Below are positions 48,185 through 58,178 of a stretch of 64,000 nt of DNA, piece by piece. Within the stretch, counting starts at the first letter, position 1, and every line of letters begins with the position of its first letter. The DNA comes from Nocardioides sp. WS12 (GTDB lineage Bacteria > Actinomycetota > Actinomycetes > Propionibacteriales > Nocardioidaceae). The position numbers and the translations under genes were made by a program. The notes below the pieces were generated by a model. That model worked only from the letters and a program-made list of their open reading frames with translations, was not told where the DNA came from and searched no databases. Location of the stretch: the NCBI RefSeq assembly GCF_014108865.1, contig NZ_CP053928.1, positions 3,472,001 through 3,536,000 of the forward strand, written 5' to 3'.

Positions 48185-48924
48185 ACCGCAGATCAGTCCC
48201 GGTACTGATCCTGGCGCTCGTCAGTTTCACTTCACCTGCCCACGCATTCGACGATGACAGCGGTACGACCGACGACTCAATTTGGGCCGAGCTTGTCCAG
48301 AAGGAAGCCGACGAGCGCGGCGGTGCCATCGACGACTCACCGGCGGCGCCCCTCAAGGAGCCCGAGACACCTCAGATCGTCCTCCAGCCACAGACCTGCG
48401 TCAGCACAGACCAGATTTCTGAAGAGATCCTCGGCTCGTCCAGTGCAACCTTCTGCTCCGAACCAGAGCCCAACGCGCCGGTCCTCACGGTGGGCATCGT
48501 CCGCACCGCGTTCGCGGAACTGAAGCTCCCGGCCGCGAAGCTCGTCATCCAGCCGCCGGACGGCTTGACCCTGGTCAACTTCGACACGAACTTCTACACG
48601 ACCAGCACCCGGCCGATCAGCCGCACGGTCACGCTCCTGGGCCAGCAGGTCACGCTCGAGGCGACACCCGCCGAGTTCCACTGGACCTTCGGTGACGGCC
48701 AGGCGCTCGCCACCACGGAGCCCGGGGCGCCGTACCCGGACCTCACGGTCACCCACAACTACCTCCGCACGGGCACGTACCAACCCAGCCTGGCCACGGT
48801 CTTCACCGGCCGGTTCCGGGTGGGCGGCGGGCCGTGGCGTCAGATTCCGGGAACCGTCACGATCGAAGGCGCCGGTCAGGCGCTGCGGGCCATCGAGGCC
48901 CAACCCAAGCTCGTCGGTTACTGA
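48181..48924 (+). CDS. Secreted PKD-domain protein
   Basis: 247 residues from ATG 48181. A signal peptide ends near residue 22 (PAHA). The mature N-terminus is acidic; a PKD-like domain follows (HWTFGDGQALATTEPG near residue 165, then VTHNYLRTGTYQPSL). PKD domains mediate surface or carbohydrate interactions. It is translationally coupled to the DUF6318 lipoprotein, so the two may act together outside the cell. No enzyme motif is seen. Confidence 0.78.
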   Translation: MNRRSVPVLILALVSFTSPAHAFDDDSGTTDDSIWAELVQKEADERGGAIDDSPAAPLKEPETPQIVLQPQTCVSTDQISEEILGSSSATFCSEPEPNAPVLTVGIVRTAFAELKLPAAKLVIQPPDGLTLVNFDTNFYTTSTRPISRTVTLLGQQVTLEATPAEFHWTFGDGQALATTEPGAPYPDLTVTHNYLRTGTYQPSLATVFTGRFRVGGGPWRQIPGTVTIEGAGQALRAIEAQPKLVGY

Positions 48925-48928
48925 GCGT

Positions 48929-48985
48929 CGTACCAACCAGAATTGGCGTTCATTGCACCCAACCGCAGCAAAATCGGTTGGTACG
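48929..48985. terminator. Nested inverted repeats between convergent genes
   Basis: CGTACCAACC (48929-48938) pairs with GGTTGGTACG (48976-48985); an alternative stem is CCAACCG (48959-48965) with CGGTTGG (48975-48981). Placed between the PKD gene and the RDD gene, so it may act as a terminator in both directions. Confidence 0.5.
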
Positions 48986-48995
48986 TCGACGGCGG

Positions 48996-49391
48996 CTACT
49001 TGGTCAGCGAGCGCAGTGTCGCGAAGGTGACCGTCGACGTACCCGCGAACAGGTCGTGCAGGCCGCGGCCGTCGGAGCGGAAGACCAGGGGCGGGATCAC
49101 CAGGGCCACCAGGATCTGTCGCCCGAGGGCCTTCAGCGGGTTGAGCTTGCGCAGGTGACCGTCGGCGGGCACGACGCACAGGCCGGTCAGCAGTTTGCCG
49201 ATGGAACCGCCGGCCAGCCACGTCAGTAGAGCGGTCTCGACGACGTACACGACGAGGACCAGCGCAGAGGCGATCGACCCCGGTTCGGTGTACTCGTCGA
49301 GGCCGAAGATCGCGATCACCACCAGCGTGCACAGCATCCAGTCAACGAGCAGGGCAAGGATGCGGCGGCCCCACGAAGCGGTCTCGATCAC
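48996..49391 (-). CDS. RDD-family membrane protein
   Basis: 131 residues with three transmembrane segments. The RDD pattern is seen in ASWGRRILALLVDWMLCTLV, WLAGGSIGKLLTGL and the Arg near the C-terminus of LVFRSDGRGLHDLFAGTSTV. Role unknown, possibly transport. In mycobacteria an RDD gene (Rv2219A) lies between the DUF4191 gene and glnA1; here it is also in that interval but divergent from the glutamine synthetase genes. Confidence 0.85.
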   Translation of the reverse strand: MIETASWGRRILALLVDWMLCTLVVIAIFGLDEYTEPGSIASALVLVVYVVETALLTWLAGGSIGKLLTGLCVVPADGHLRKLNPLKALGRQILVALVIPPLVFRSDGRGLHDLFAGTSTVTFATLRSLTK

Positions 49392-49438
49392 GCCTCAACG
49401 CTAGCCGCACCCCTCGTGCGACCTACGTCACACACCCT

Positions 49439-49454
49439 GTAACACGACGGAAAC
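49439..49454 (+). promoter_or_regulatory. GlnR-like binding site upstream of the type III glutamine synthetase gene
   Basis: GTAAC-ACGACG-GAAAC fits the actinobacterial GlnR half-repeat pattern gTnAC-n6-GAAAC exactly. It ends 92 bases upstream of the ATG. A second GTAAC at 49471-49475 lacks a partner. Confidence 0.6.
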
Positions 49455-49546
49455 ATAAGGGCGTCCGCACGTAACGAGAGGTCCGTAGTTTGAGGACTTC
49501 GATGATCGGGCGGCATTGCGCCGCCAATGCGAAGGGACTGTGTTTC

Positions 49547-51727
<2,181 letters not shown>

Positions 51728-51742
51728 CACCTTGCGGTCTCC

Positions 51743-51780
51743 GAACTGCCCTCGTCTCCTTCGGGAGACGGGGGCAGTTC
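51743..51780. terminator. Strong hairpin terminator after the type III glutamine synthetase gene
   Basis: GAACTGCCCTCGTCTCC pairs with the complementary arm (one G-T pair) to form a 17-bp stem capped by TTCG, a stable tetraloop, 15 bases after the stop. It isolates glnN from glnA. Confidence 0.85.
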
Positions 51781-51795
51781 GCGTTCCCGGTTTTG

Positions 51796-51811
51796 TTTAC
51801 ATGGACGAAAC
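51796..51811 (+). promoter_or_regulatory. GlnR-like binding site upstream of glnA
   Basis: TTTAC-ATGGAC-GAAAC matches gTnAC-n6-GAAAC at all but the first base. It lies about 100 bases before the ATG and upstream of a plausible -10 (TAGGTT at 51846-51851). Confidence 0.55.
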
Positions 51812-51912
51812 GTTGGGGGTGATGCGTGCGCATGGAGCCATTCGGTAGGTTGCCGGAGAGATCGAACTGACTGACCGATGGCTGGGGCTCCGCCACAGCC
51901 GAGGAGGAACGA

Positions 51913-53331
51913 ATGTTCAACAACAGCGAAGACCTGCTCAAGTTCATCAAGGATGAATCCGTCGAGCAGGTCGACGTCCGCTTCTGCGACTTGCCGGGCA
52001 TCATGCAGCACTTCACCGTGCCGGTCTCGTCCTTTGACCAGTCGGTCTTCGACGATGGCCTTGGCTTCGACGGCTCCTCGATCCGTGGCTTCCAGGCCAT
52101 CAACGAGTCCGACATGGCGCTGTTCCCGGACCCGACGACCGCCTACATCGACCCGTTCCGCAAGTCGAAGACGCTGGTCGTCAACTTCTTCATCCACGAC
52201 CCGATCACGGGTGAGCCGTACTCCCGCGACCCACGCAACATCGCGAAGAAGGCGCTCGCCTACCTCGCGAGCACCGGCATCGCCGACACCGCGTTCTTCG
52301 CCCCCGAGGCCGAGTTCTACATCTTCGACAACGTCCGTTACTCGACCGGTGTGAACGAGAGCTACTACCACATCGACTCGGTCGAGGGCTGGTGGAACTC
52401 GGGCAAGGAAGGCGACAACCTCGGGTACAAGACCCGCCTCAAGGGCGGCTACTTCCCCGTGGCGCCGTACGACCACTACACCGACCTGCGCGACGAGATG
52501 GTCATCAACCTCGAGAACTCCGGTCTCCAGGTCGAGCGCGCCCACCACGAGGTCGGCACGGCCGGCCAGGCGGAGATCAACTACCGCTTCGACACGCTGC
52601 TCAAGGCCGCCGACGATGTCATGAAGTTCAAGTACATCATCAAGAACACCGCGTGGGAGAACAACAAGTCCGTCACGTTCATGCCGAAGCCGATCTTCGG
52701 TGACAACGGCTCGGGCATGCACGTTCACCAGTCGCTGTGGAAGGACGGCTCGCCGTTGTTCTACGACGAGACCGGGTACGGCGGCCTTTCCGACATGGCG
52801 CGCTGGTACATCGGCGGCATCCTCAAGCACGCTCCCTCGCTGCTGGCGTTCACCAACCCGACGGTGAACTCCTACCACCGCCTGGTGCCGGGCTACGAGG
52901 CCCCGATCTCGCTGGTCTACTCCTCGCGCAACCGTTCGGCGTCGGTCCGGATCCCGATCACGGGCACCAACCCGAAGGCCAAGCGCATCGAGACCCGGTT
53001 CCCCGACCCGTCGGCGAACCCGTACCTCGCGTTCTCGGCCCTGCTGCTCGCCGGCCTGGACGGCATCCAGAACAAGATCGAGCCCGCCGCCCCGATCGAC
53101 AAGGACATCTACGAGCTCCCGCCGGACGAGATGGCCGAGATCGCCCAGGTGCCGACGTCGCTCGGCGCCGTGCTCGAAGAGCTCGAGGCCGACCACGACT
53201 ACCTGACGGTGGGTGACGTGTTCACGCCCGACCTGATCGAGACGTGGATCGACTACAAGCGGGTCCACGAGATCGCGCCCGTGCAGCTGCGGCCGCACCC
53301 GCACGAGTTCGAGTTGTATTACGACATTTAG
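51913..53331 (+). CDS. glnA: Glutamine synthetase type I (GSI-beta)
   Basis: 472 residues, ATG preceded by GAGGAGGA. Core motifs: [59 protein letters not shown] and [11 protein letters not shown]. The adenylylation-site region is present as [14 protein letters not shown], with the Tyr in place, so GlnE control is likely. It is the main ammonia-assimilating enzyme of actinobacteria. Position after lipA and DUF4191 corresponds to glnA1 of M. tuberculosis; a GlnR-like box lies upstream. Confidence 0.97.
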   Translation: MFNNSEDLLKFIKDESVEQVDVRFCDLPGIMQHFTVPVSSFDQSVFDDGLGFDGSSIRGFQAINESDMALFPDPTTAYIDPFRKSKTLVVNFFIHDPITGEPYSRDPRNIAKKALAYLASTGIADTAFFAPEAEFYIFDNVRYSTGVNESYYHIDSVEGWWNSGKEGDNLGYKTRLKGGYFPVAPYDHYTDLRDEMVINLENSGLQVERAHHEVGTAGQAEINYRFDTLLKAADDVMKFKYIIKNTAWENNKSVTFMPKPIFGDNGSGMHVHQSLWKDGSPLFYDETGYGGLSDMARWYIGGILKHAPSLLAFTNPTVNSYHRLVPGYEAPISLVYSSRNRSASVRIPITGTNPKAKRIETRFPDPSANPYLAFSALLLAGLDGIQNKIEPAAPIDKDIYELPPDEMAEIAQVPTSLGAVLEELEADHDYLTVGDVFTPDLIETWIDYKRVHEIAPVQLRPHPHEFELYYDI

Positions 53332-53365
53332 GTCGTGAATTGATCGAATTACTACGGTTTGATCC

Positions 53366-53394
53366 GATGGCCCCGGGAGTCTTCCGGGGCCATC
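53366..53394. terminator. Hairpin terminator after glnA
   Basis: GATGGCCCCGG and its exact complement form an 11-bp stem with a 7-base loop, 34 bases after the glnA stop. Confidence 0.8.
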
Positions 53395-53480
53395 GTCATT
53401 TCGAGGACAAGCTCAAGGGGCGGCGCGAGCCGGCGGTCACATGACCCGCGTCTTGCCGCGGGTGACGTGCCCGCCACTGC

Positions 53481-54254
53481 TCAGGCGTTGAGGATTCGCA
53501 GAGCGGTCTGACCGTCGGTACGAACGTCGGCGGGCAGCGTTCGCCATTGAGCGGCGGAGTCGGGGAGCACGCGAGCCAACGCCTTGAGTCGGGATCGATC
53601 CGAGCCAGCGAACTGCTCCCGCTCGGCGTAGGGATCCTCGATGACCGCCAGCAGGAGCGCGGCGTCTTGGAGATGTCGTTCGCGGTCACGGGAGTCGGTC
53701 TGATACGCAGCGGCCTTGAGGATCAGCCCACCGAAGGGCGATGGCACGCTCACCGTGGTGGTCAGTCCCGCGGCGATCTGGAGTCGCGCGTTGATCGTTC
53801 GGCGGAGAGCTTGGGTGCCGCCCTCGATGGCGACCATGGTGCGACCACGAAGCTTCTCGACCACCCGCGGCGCGGCGTGGTCAGCGACGAGGAGGTCGAC
53901 CACGTCGAGACCGCTGGTCACTACGTCGACCGTCGACGCCCCTCGCTTGAACCGATGAGCAGTGTTGTTGCGCTCGTCGATCGACGGCGCCAGTGCATAG
54001 CCGAGCGACTCGAGAATGCGTGCCGTCTCCGACGCGATACCGCGGGTGGTTTCGACGTGGAGGACGATGTCGACGTCGTTCGTGGGACGCACGGCATCGA
54101 TTCCGGCATGGATGCCGTGCAGTTGAGCCATCAGGCCGCCGACCAGCGTCCACTTGTCATGGGGCAGCGCTGCCTCGATCTCGGCGACGTTCGGCCATGG
54201 CGCACCCCAGCCACCGATAGGGGTGGCGACGTCGATGGTCCGACGGTCAGCCAC
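53481..54254 (-). CDS. Nucleotidyltransferase-fold protein, AbiEii-like (possible toxin)
   Basis: 257 residues, GTG start overlapping the partner gene. The minimal nucleotidyltransferase signature is visible: GG at 39-40 in LVGGLMAQLHGIHAG, the DxD pair in TNDVDIVL (Asp60, Asp62) and a third acidic residue in ASTVDVVTSGLD (Asp110). A later segment LILKAAAYQTDSRDRERHLQ resembles the Lys/Arg helix of AbiEii toxins. Such enzymes transfer nucleotides to tRNA or protein and inhibit growth. The upstream HTH gene overlaps it by 8 bases, so a toxin-antitoxin pair is likely. Function inferred. Confidence 0.65.
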   Translation of the reverse strand: MADRRTIDVATPIGGWGAPWPNVAEIEAALPHDKWTLVGGLMAQLHGIHAGIDAVRPTNDVDIVLHVETTRGIASETARILESLGYALAPSIDERNNTAHRFKRGASTVDVVTSGLDVVDLLVADHAAPRVVEKLRGRTMVAIEGGTQALRRTINARLQIAAGLTTTVSVPSPFGGLILKAAAYQTDSRDRERHLQDAALLLAVIEDPYAEREQFAGSDRSRLKALARVLPDSAAQWRTLPADVRTDGQTALRILNA

Positions 54255-54918
54255 GGAAGTGCCCCAGTGCTCGGTCTAGCGCATCGATTCCTGTCCGGCG
54301 CTCGCGGACATCAAGGGACTCGGCCAGGTCGAGCGCGGCCAGAACGTCGCCTGCGCCTACGAGGTCGCGAACCACATCGAGATCAACAGAAGTCGCGCGA
54401 AGGGTCACACTTCCGATGTCATCGCGAATCAGGCCATGACGAGACACAACCGCTTTCACGTCGGTCGTGGCCAGGTAGCCGTCTATCGCGTTCGTCGTCG
54501 CCAACCCCAATCGCTCGACCGTCGACGAGGTGTCAACCAACTCCGAACGCAGCCGCTCCCCTGCACTGCGATGCGCGACGTACCGACTCACGCTGGCACG
54601 CCCACGCGCGCGCTCGACCAGTTCCTCAGAGCCGAGGCCACGAAGTCGTCCCCTGAGCCGGGAACGTTGGCTCTCGCCCAGCCACCTCGCCTCACGTCCG
54701 GACAGCACGGCCACGGCGGCCCATGCCGTCGACTCAGCCCACGGCCGTGTATGTGATCCCCGCCTAACGGCCAGCAGCCGCTCGACTGAGGTCTCGTCGA
54801 CCACTCCCCTGGCCAGTGAACGCAACTCACCCCGCGCGACCAGGTGCTGGATCTGCCGCGTCGAGACACCGAGTCGCTCAGCGGCCTCGGAGACGGCAAG
54901 CAACGACATGACATACAT
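54247..54918 (-). CDS. HTH-domain protein, probable antitoxin or regulator of the nucleotidyltransferase
   Basis: 223 residues. The N-terminal excisionase/MerR-like helix-turn-helix reads LLAVSEAAERLGVSTRQIQH then LVARGELRSLARGVVDETSV. The remaining 150 residues are Arg-rich (WLGESQRSRLRGRLRGL) and end with a helical region; I do not recognise a family. The gene overlaps the nucleotidyltransferase gene by 8 bases, the arrangement of type II/IV toxin-antitoxin operons in which an HTH protein comes first. It differs from AbiEi in length and sequence as far as I can judge. Confidence 0.6.
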   Translation of the reverse strand: MYVMSLLAVSEAAERLGVSTRQIQHLVARGELRSLARGVVDETSVERLLAVRRGSHTRPWAESTAWAAVAVLSGREARWLGESQRSRLRGRLRGLGSEELVERARGRASVSRYVAHRSAGERLRSELVDTSSTVERLGLATTNAIDGYLATTDVKAVVSRHGLIRDDIGSVTLRATSVDLDVVRDLVGAGDVLAALDLAESLDVRERRTGIDALDRALGHFRG

Positions 54919-55030
54919 GTTCGCTTACACGAAGTTATCCGTCAAGTCGCCCGATCTTGAAGGCCGCCGAAAATCTGCTACCCATCCAGTACAGACGGCC
55001 GGCCATCCGGGATGTTTTGTACAGGTCAGC

Positions 55031-55064
55031 ATGGGTCAGTCAGTTAGGACTTCGACTGACCCAT
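55031..55064. promoter_or_regulatory. Perfect inverted repeat upstream of the LVIVD gene
   Basis: ATGGGTCAGTC (55031-55041) and GACTGACCCAT (55054-55064) form an 11-bp dyad separated by 12 bases. It lies 118 bases upstream of the ATG at 55182 and 113 bases from the divergent HTH gene. May be an operator for either gene or a terminator. The rest of the 263-base gap holds nothing I can name. Confidence 0.5.
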
Positions 55065-55181
55065 GCCGGAGCGTCTAACACCCCGAGTGTTTTCGAAAGT
55101 CCAGTCCACCCACTTGCCGTCCGCTTCGACCAGGTTCACGATGCAGATATCCCCCCATTTCTTGCATCCCCTGGAGGAGCA

Positions 55182-57077
55182 ATGAACATTGGATCGCGGG
55201 TGCGGATCCGCCGCGCAGGAGTTTTCGTGGTGGCGGCCAGCCTCTTGTGCTTCGGGCCGACGGCCATCGCTCACGACGACATCATCGTCGTTGACGACGG
55301 GGTCATCGACAATGCCGAGGCCACGCACCACCACCACAGCCACGAAGAGCAACACGAAGGGCCGGGCGGCCACCTGCCTGCCGGCAGCGAGAACGTCGAA
55401 CTGGTCGGCAAGGGCACGGTCGGCAACCTCGGCACCGGCCGTATCGCCGACGTCGGCGTGCACAACGGCTACGCCTACCTGACCGCCTTCCGTGACCCGC
55501 GCTGCCAGCAGGGCGGCGTCTACATCATGGACATCCAGGACCCCACCAACCCGCACCAGGTCGGCTTCGTGCCCACGAGCAAGGACACCTACGCGGGCGA
55601 GGGCTCCCAGGTCATCAGCATCTCCACTCCGTACTTCAACGGTGACCTGCTGGCCTTCAACAACGAGATCTGCGAGGCCGTCGCTGGCGGCACGAGGCAG
55701 GCGAACGGCGGCATGACACTTGTCGACGTCACCAACCCGACCAACCCACAAAAACTGGTCAAGCACGCCGGCGACGTCGGCGCGGACGGCAGGTTCCACA
55801 CGATCCACAGCGCCTTCATGTGGGACGCCGGTGACAAGGCCTACGCCGTGACCGTCGACAACCACGAGTTCGAGGACGTCGACATCTTCGACATCTCCAA
55901 CCCGCGCAAACCAGTACTGATCGCCGAGTACGACCTGGCCGCGGACTTCCCGCAGATCCTGCAGTCCGGAGTCGGGCTCGACTCGGTCTTCCACCACGAC
56001 ATGATCGTGAAGGAGATCGACGGCCGCCAGATCATGCTCGTCTCGTACTGGGACGGTGGCTATGTCACCCTCGACGTGACCAACCCCTTGGCTGCGACGT
56101 ACGTCGGCGACAGCGACTTCGCGTTCCCGGACTCCGGAGCCACCGAGTACGGCCTGGACGTGGACCCGGAGGGCAACGCCCACCAGGCGGAGTTCAGCCG
56201 CGACAACGAGTACATCATCGCCGCGGACGAGGATTTCAGCCCCTACAAGAACCGCTCCTCCAACGTCACGGACGGCACCCCGTTCGCAAACACGACCGGA
56301 GACGCGACCCCCGCCCTGCCCGCGGGCGAGGCGTTCGACTTCCAGACCGTATTCGTCGGGACTGCCTGTCCCGGTGGTCTCTCACCTGCGGTCCCGGCCG
56401 CGACCGGTGAGGGCCAGATCGCGGTGGTCGAGCGTGGCATCTGCACCTTCACCGAGAAGATCGCCAGTGTCGAGGCGGCCGGCGGTTACGAGGCGATGCT
56501 GGTGTTCAACCGCGAAGGCGCAGATGTGGGCGCCTGTGCCGATCTGCTCAACATGCAGGTCAGCGGCGAGATTCCAGCCATGTTCGTGGCCCGTGATGTC
56601 GGGTTCGACCTCTTCGACCTGAGCTACGACAACGCTGCGTGCCGCGACGCGACCGCGCAGGAGTCGGGCCTGGCGGTCGGGACCCTGGGCGACGTCGTCC
56701 GCTTCGAGTCCTACTTCGACGGCTGGGGATACGTCCATCTCTACAAGAACGAGCCGGGCAAGTTCACCGAGCTCGACACCTACGCCGTACCCGAGGCGTT
56801 CGACGAGGAGAACGCCGCCGAGCACGGCGACCTGTCGGTGCACGAGATCGCGGCGTCACACGAGCGGGACGACCTCGCCTACGTCTCGTACTACGCGGCG
56901 GGTCTGCGGATCATCAAGACCGTGGACGACCAGATCCAGGAGGTGGGTCACTTCATCGACGAGGGCGGCAACAACTTCTGGGGGGTCCAGGTCTTCGAGC
57001 ACGAGGGTCAGGAGTACGTCGCAGCCAGCGACCGTGACTTCGGGATCTACATCTTCAAGTACACCGGCTCGGACTAG
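55182..57077 (+). CDS. Secreted LVIVD-repeat protein with inserted PA domain
   Basis: 631 residues from ATG 55182, with GGAGGAG just upstream. A signal peptide ends near residue 30 (TAIA-HDD). A His/Glu-rich stretch follows (THHHHSHEEQHE, about 49-60). The body has LVIVD beta-propeller repeats such as GGVYIMDIQDPTNPHQVGF and VDIFDISNPRKPVLIAEYDL. A protease-associated (PA) domain is inserted at about 386-470 (VVERGICTFTEKIASVEAAG), after which the propeller resumes (LAYVSYYAAGLRIIK). No protease catalytic motif is seen. Likely an extracellular binding protein; the His stretch may bind metal. Confidence 0.85.
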   Translation: MNIGSRVRIRRAGVFVVAASLLCFGPTAIAHDDIIVVDDGVIDNAEATHHHHSHEEQHEGPGGHLPAGSENVELVGKGTVGNLGTGRIADVGVHNGYAYLTAFRDPRCQQGGVYIMDIQDPTNPHQVGFVPTSKDTYAGEGSQVISISTPYFNGDLLAFNNEICEAVAGGTRQANGGMTLVDVTNPTNPQKLVKHAGDVGADGRFHTIHSAFMWDAGDKAYAVTVDNHEFEDVDIFDISNPRKPVLIAEYDLAADFPQILQSGVGLDSVFHHDMIVKEIDGRQIMLVSYWDGGYVTLDVTNPLAATYVGDSDFAFPDSGATEYGLDVDPEGNAHQAEFSRDNEYIIAADEDFSPYKNRSSNVTDGTPFANTTGDATPALPAGEAFDFQTVFVGTACPGGLSPAVPAATGEGQIAVVERGICTFTEKIASVEAAGGYEAMLVFNREGADVGACADLLNMQVSGEIPAMFVARDVGFDLFDLSYDNAACRDATAQESGLAVGTLGDVVRFESYFDGWGYVHLYKNEPGKFTELDTYAVPEAFDEENAAEHGDLSVHEIAASHERDDLAYVSYYAAGLRIIKTVDDQIQEVGHFIDEGGNNFWGVQVFEHEGQEYVAASDRDFGIYIFKYTGSD

Positions 57078-57114
57078 ATCTACGACACCTGATCCGCACC
57101 TGTTGATCAACCTT

Positions 57115-57148
57115 CGTCGAGCCGGACCCCATCGGGTCCGGCTCGACG
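57115..57148. terminator. Hairpin terminator between convergent LVIVD and Rieske genes
   Basis: CGTCGAGCCGGACCC and its exact complement form a 15-bp stem with the loop CATC; it ends 4 bases before the Rieske gene stop. Confidence 0.85.
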
Positions 57149-57152
57149 CAGT

Positions 57153-58178
57153 TCACGGCAAGAGCCCCCGCTCGTCCTCGACCATCGAGGTCAGGATTCG
57201 ACGAGCGCGTACGGCGGCACGGTCGGCCTTGACGTTGACGTAGCGCCGCGGCGTCGTGTCCTCGTCGAGGCAGCGCTGCACGGTCTCGAGCACGGCGATG
57301 TCGCGGTTGGCCATCTCGTGGAAGACGGCGGCCAGCTGAGCGCCCGCGTCGGGCGAGACCGCGGAACCGCGCCACGAGATCTGCAGGAAGACGTGTGTCG
57401 CCCCCGACGATTCGGGCGTGAAGCCGTGGGTCCGCACGAGCTCCAACTCGGGACCACCAGAGCCGGTGATCGTGTAGGTCTGCTTGTGCAGCCCGGGGGT
57501 CACGAATGCGCCCGTCTCCTTGCGGCCGAACGACTCGGCGCTGTCCAGGCCCGACACAGCGGCTTCCCATGGGGCCAGCGGAGCCTTGGGCAACTCGCGG
57601 GTGTACGACACGGACACCTCGGAGACCTCCACCTCCTCCAGCGGGGGCAGCGCGTCGATGCCGGGCGGCACCATCTCCGCGTGCATCTCGAAGACGTTGG
57701 TCAGGTCGAGGTAGTGCTCGTGCAACAGCAACAAGTTGGCGGCCACGTCCCGCCGCTCCCCCACACTGCTCCAGCCATCACCCTGGAGCCAGGGCGTCGG
57801 CGGGGGCGGCCGCAGCCGTTCACCACCGGGCGTGCCGGTCCAGACCCAGACGAACGGTGCGCGCTCGACGACCGGGAAGGCGCGCACCTGCGCACCCGAA
57901 GGCGGGGTGTCCTGGGAAGGCACCCGTACGCAGCGACCGGTCGCGTCGTACGTACAGCCGTGGTAGCCACACACGACGAGGTCGCCCTCGCGGTGGCCAG
58001 CCGACAACGGGTAGGGCCGGTGCGCGCAGCGGTCCTCGAGCGCGGCGATCGATCCGTCCGTGAGCCGGAAGAGTACGACGGGCCTGTCGAGGATGCGGCG
58101 AGCGGTGAATCCGTCGCCGACCTCGTCCATCTCGTCACTGGTGGCGGCGACGTACCAGCAGTCCCTGGGGTAGTTCAT
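57153..58178 (-). CDS. Rieske [2Fe-2S] oxygenase alpha-subunit-like protein (VanA type)
   Basis: 341 residues. The Rieske cluster ligands are intact: Cys51 and His53 in CAHRPYPLS, Cys70 and His73 in CGYHG. The mononuclear-iron region reads EHYLDLTNVFEMH: Asp158 and His166 fit, but the residue expected to be the first iron His (DLTH in VanA) is Asn161; codon AAC in the DNA confirms this. Asp293 in NRDIAVLE may be the third ligand. Family members hydroxylate or demethylate aromatics or steroids with a VanB-type reductase. The ATG overlaps the stop of the P450-reductase gene by four bases. Confidence 0.85.
   Translation of the reverse strand: MNYPRDCWYVAATSDEMDEVGDGFTARRILDRPVVLFRLTDGSIAALEDRCAHRPYPLSAGHREGDLVVCGYHGCTYDATGRCVRVPSQDTPPSGAQVRAFPVVERAPFVWVWTGTPGGERLRPPPPTPWLQGDGWSSVGERRDVAANLLLLHEHYLDLTNVFEMHAEMVPPGIDALPPLEEVEVSEVSVSYTRELPKAPLAPWEAAVSGLDSAESFGRKETGAFVTPGLHKQTYTITGSGGPELELVRTHGFTPESSGATHVFLQISWRGSAVSPDAGAQLAAVFHEMANRDIAVLETVQRCLDEDTTPRRYVNVKADRAAVRARRILTSMVEDERGLLP

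Noticed and set aside
54926..54938. TACACGAAGTTAT, 12 of 13 bases identical to a loxP arm
   Set aside because: No second arm or spacer follows in the right position and no Cre-like recombinase is present; chance match.
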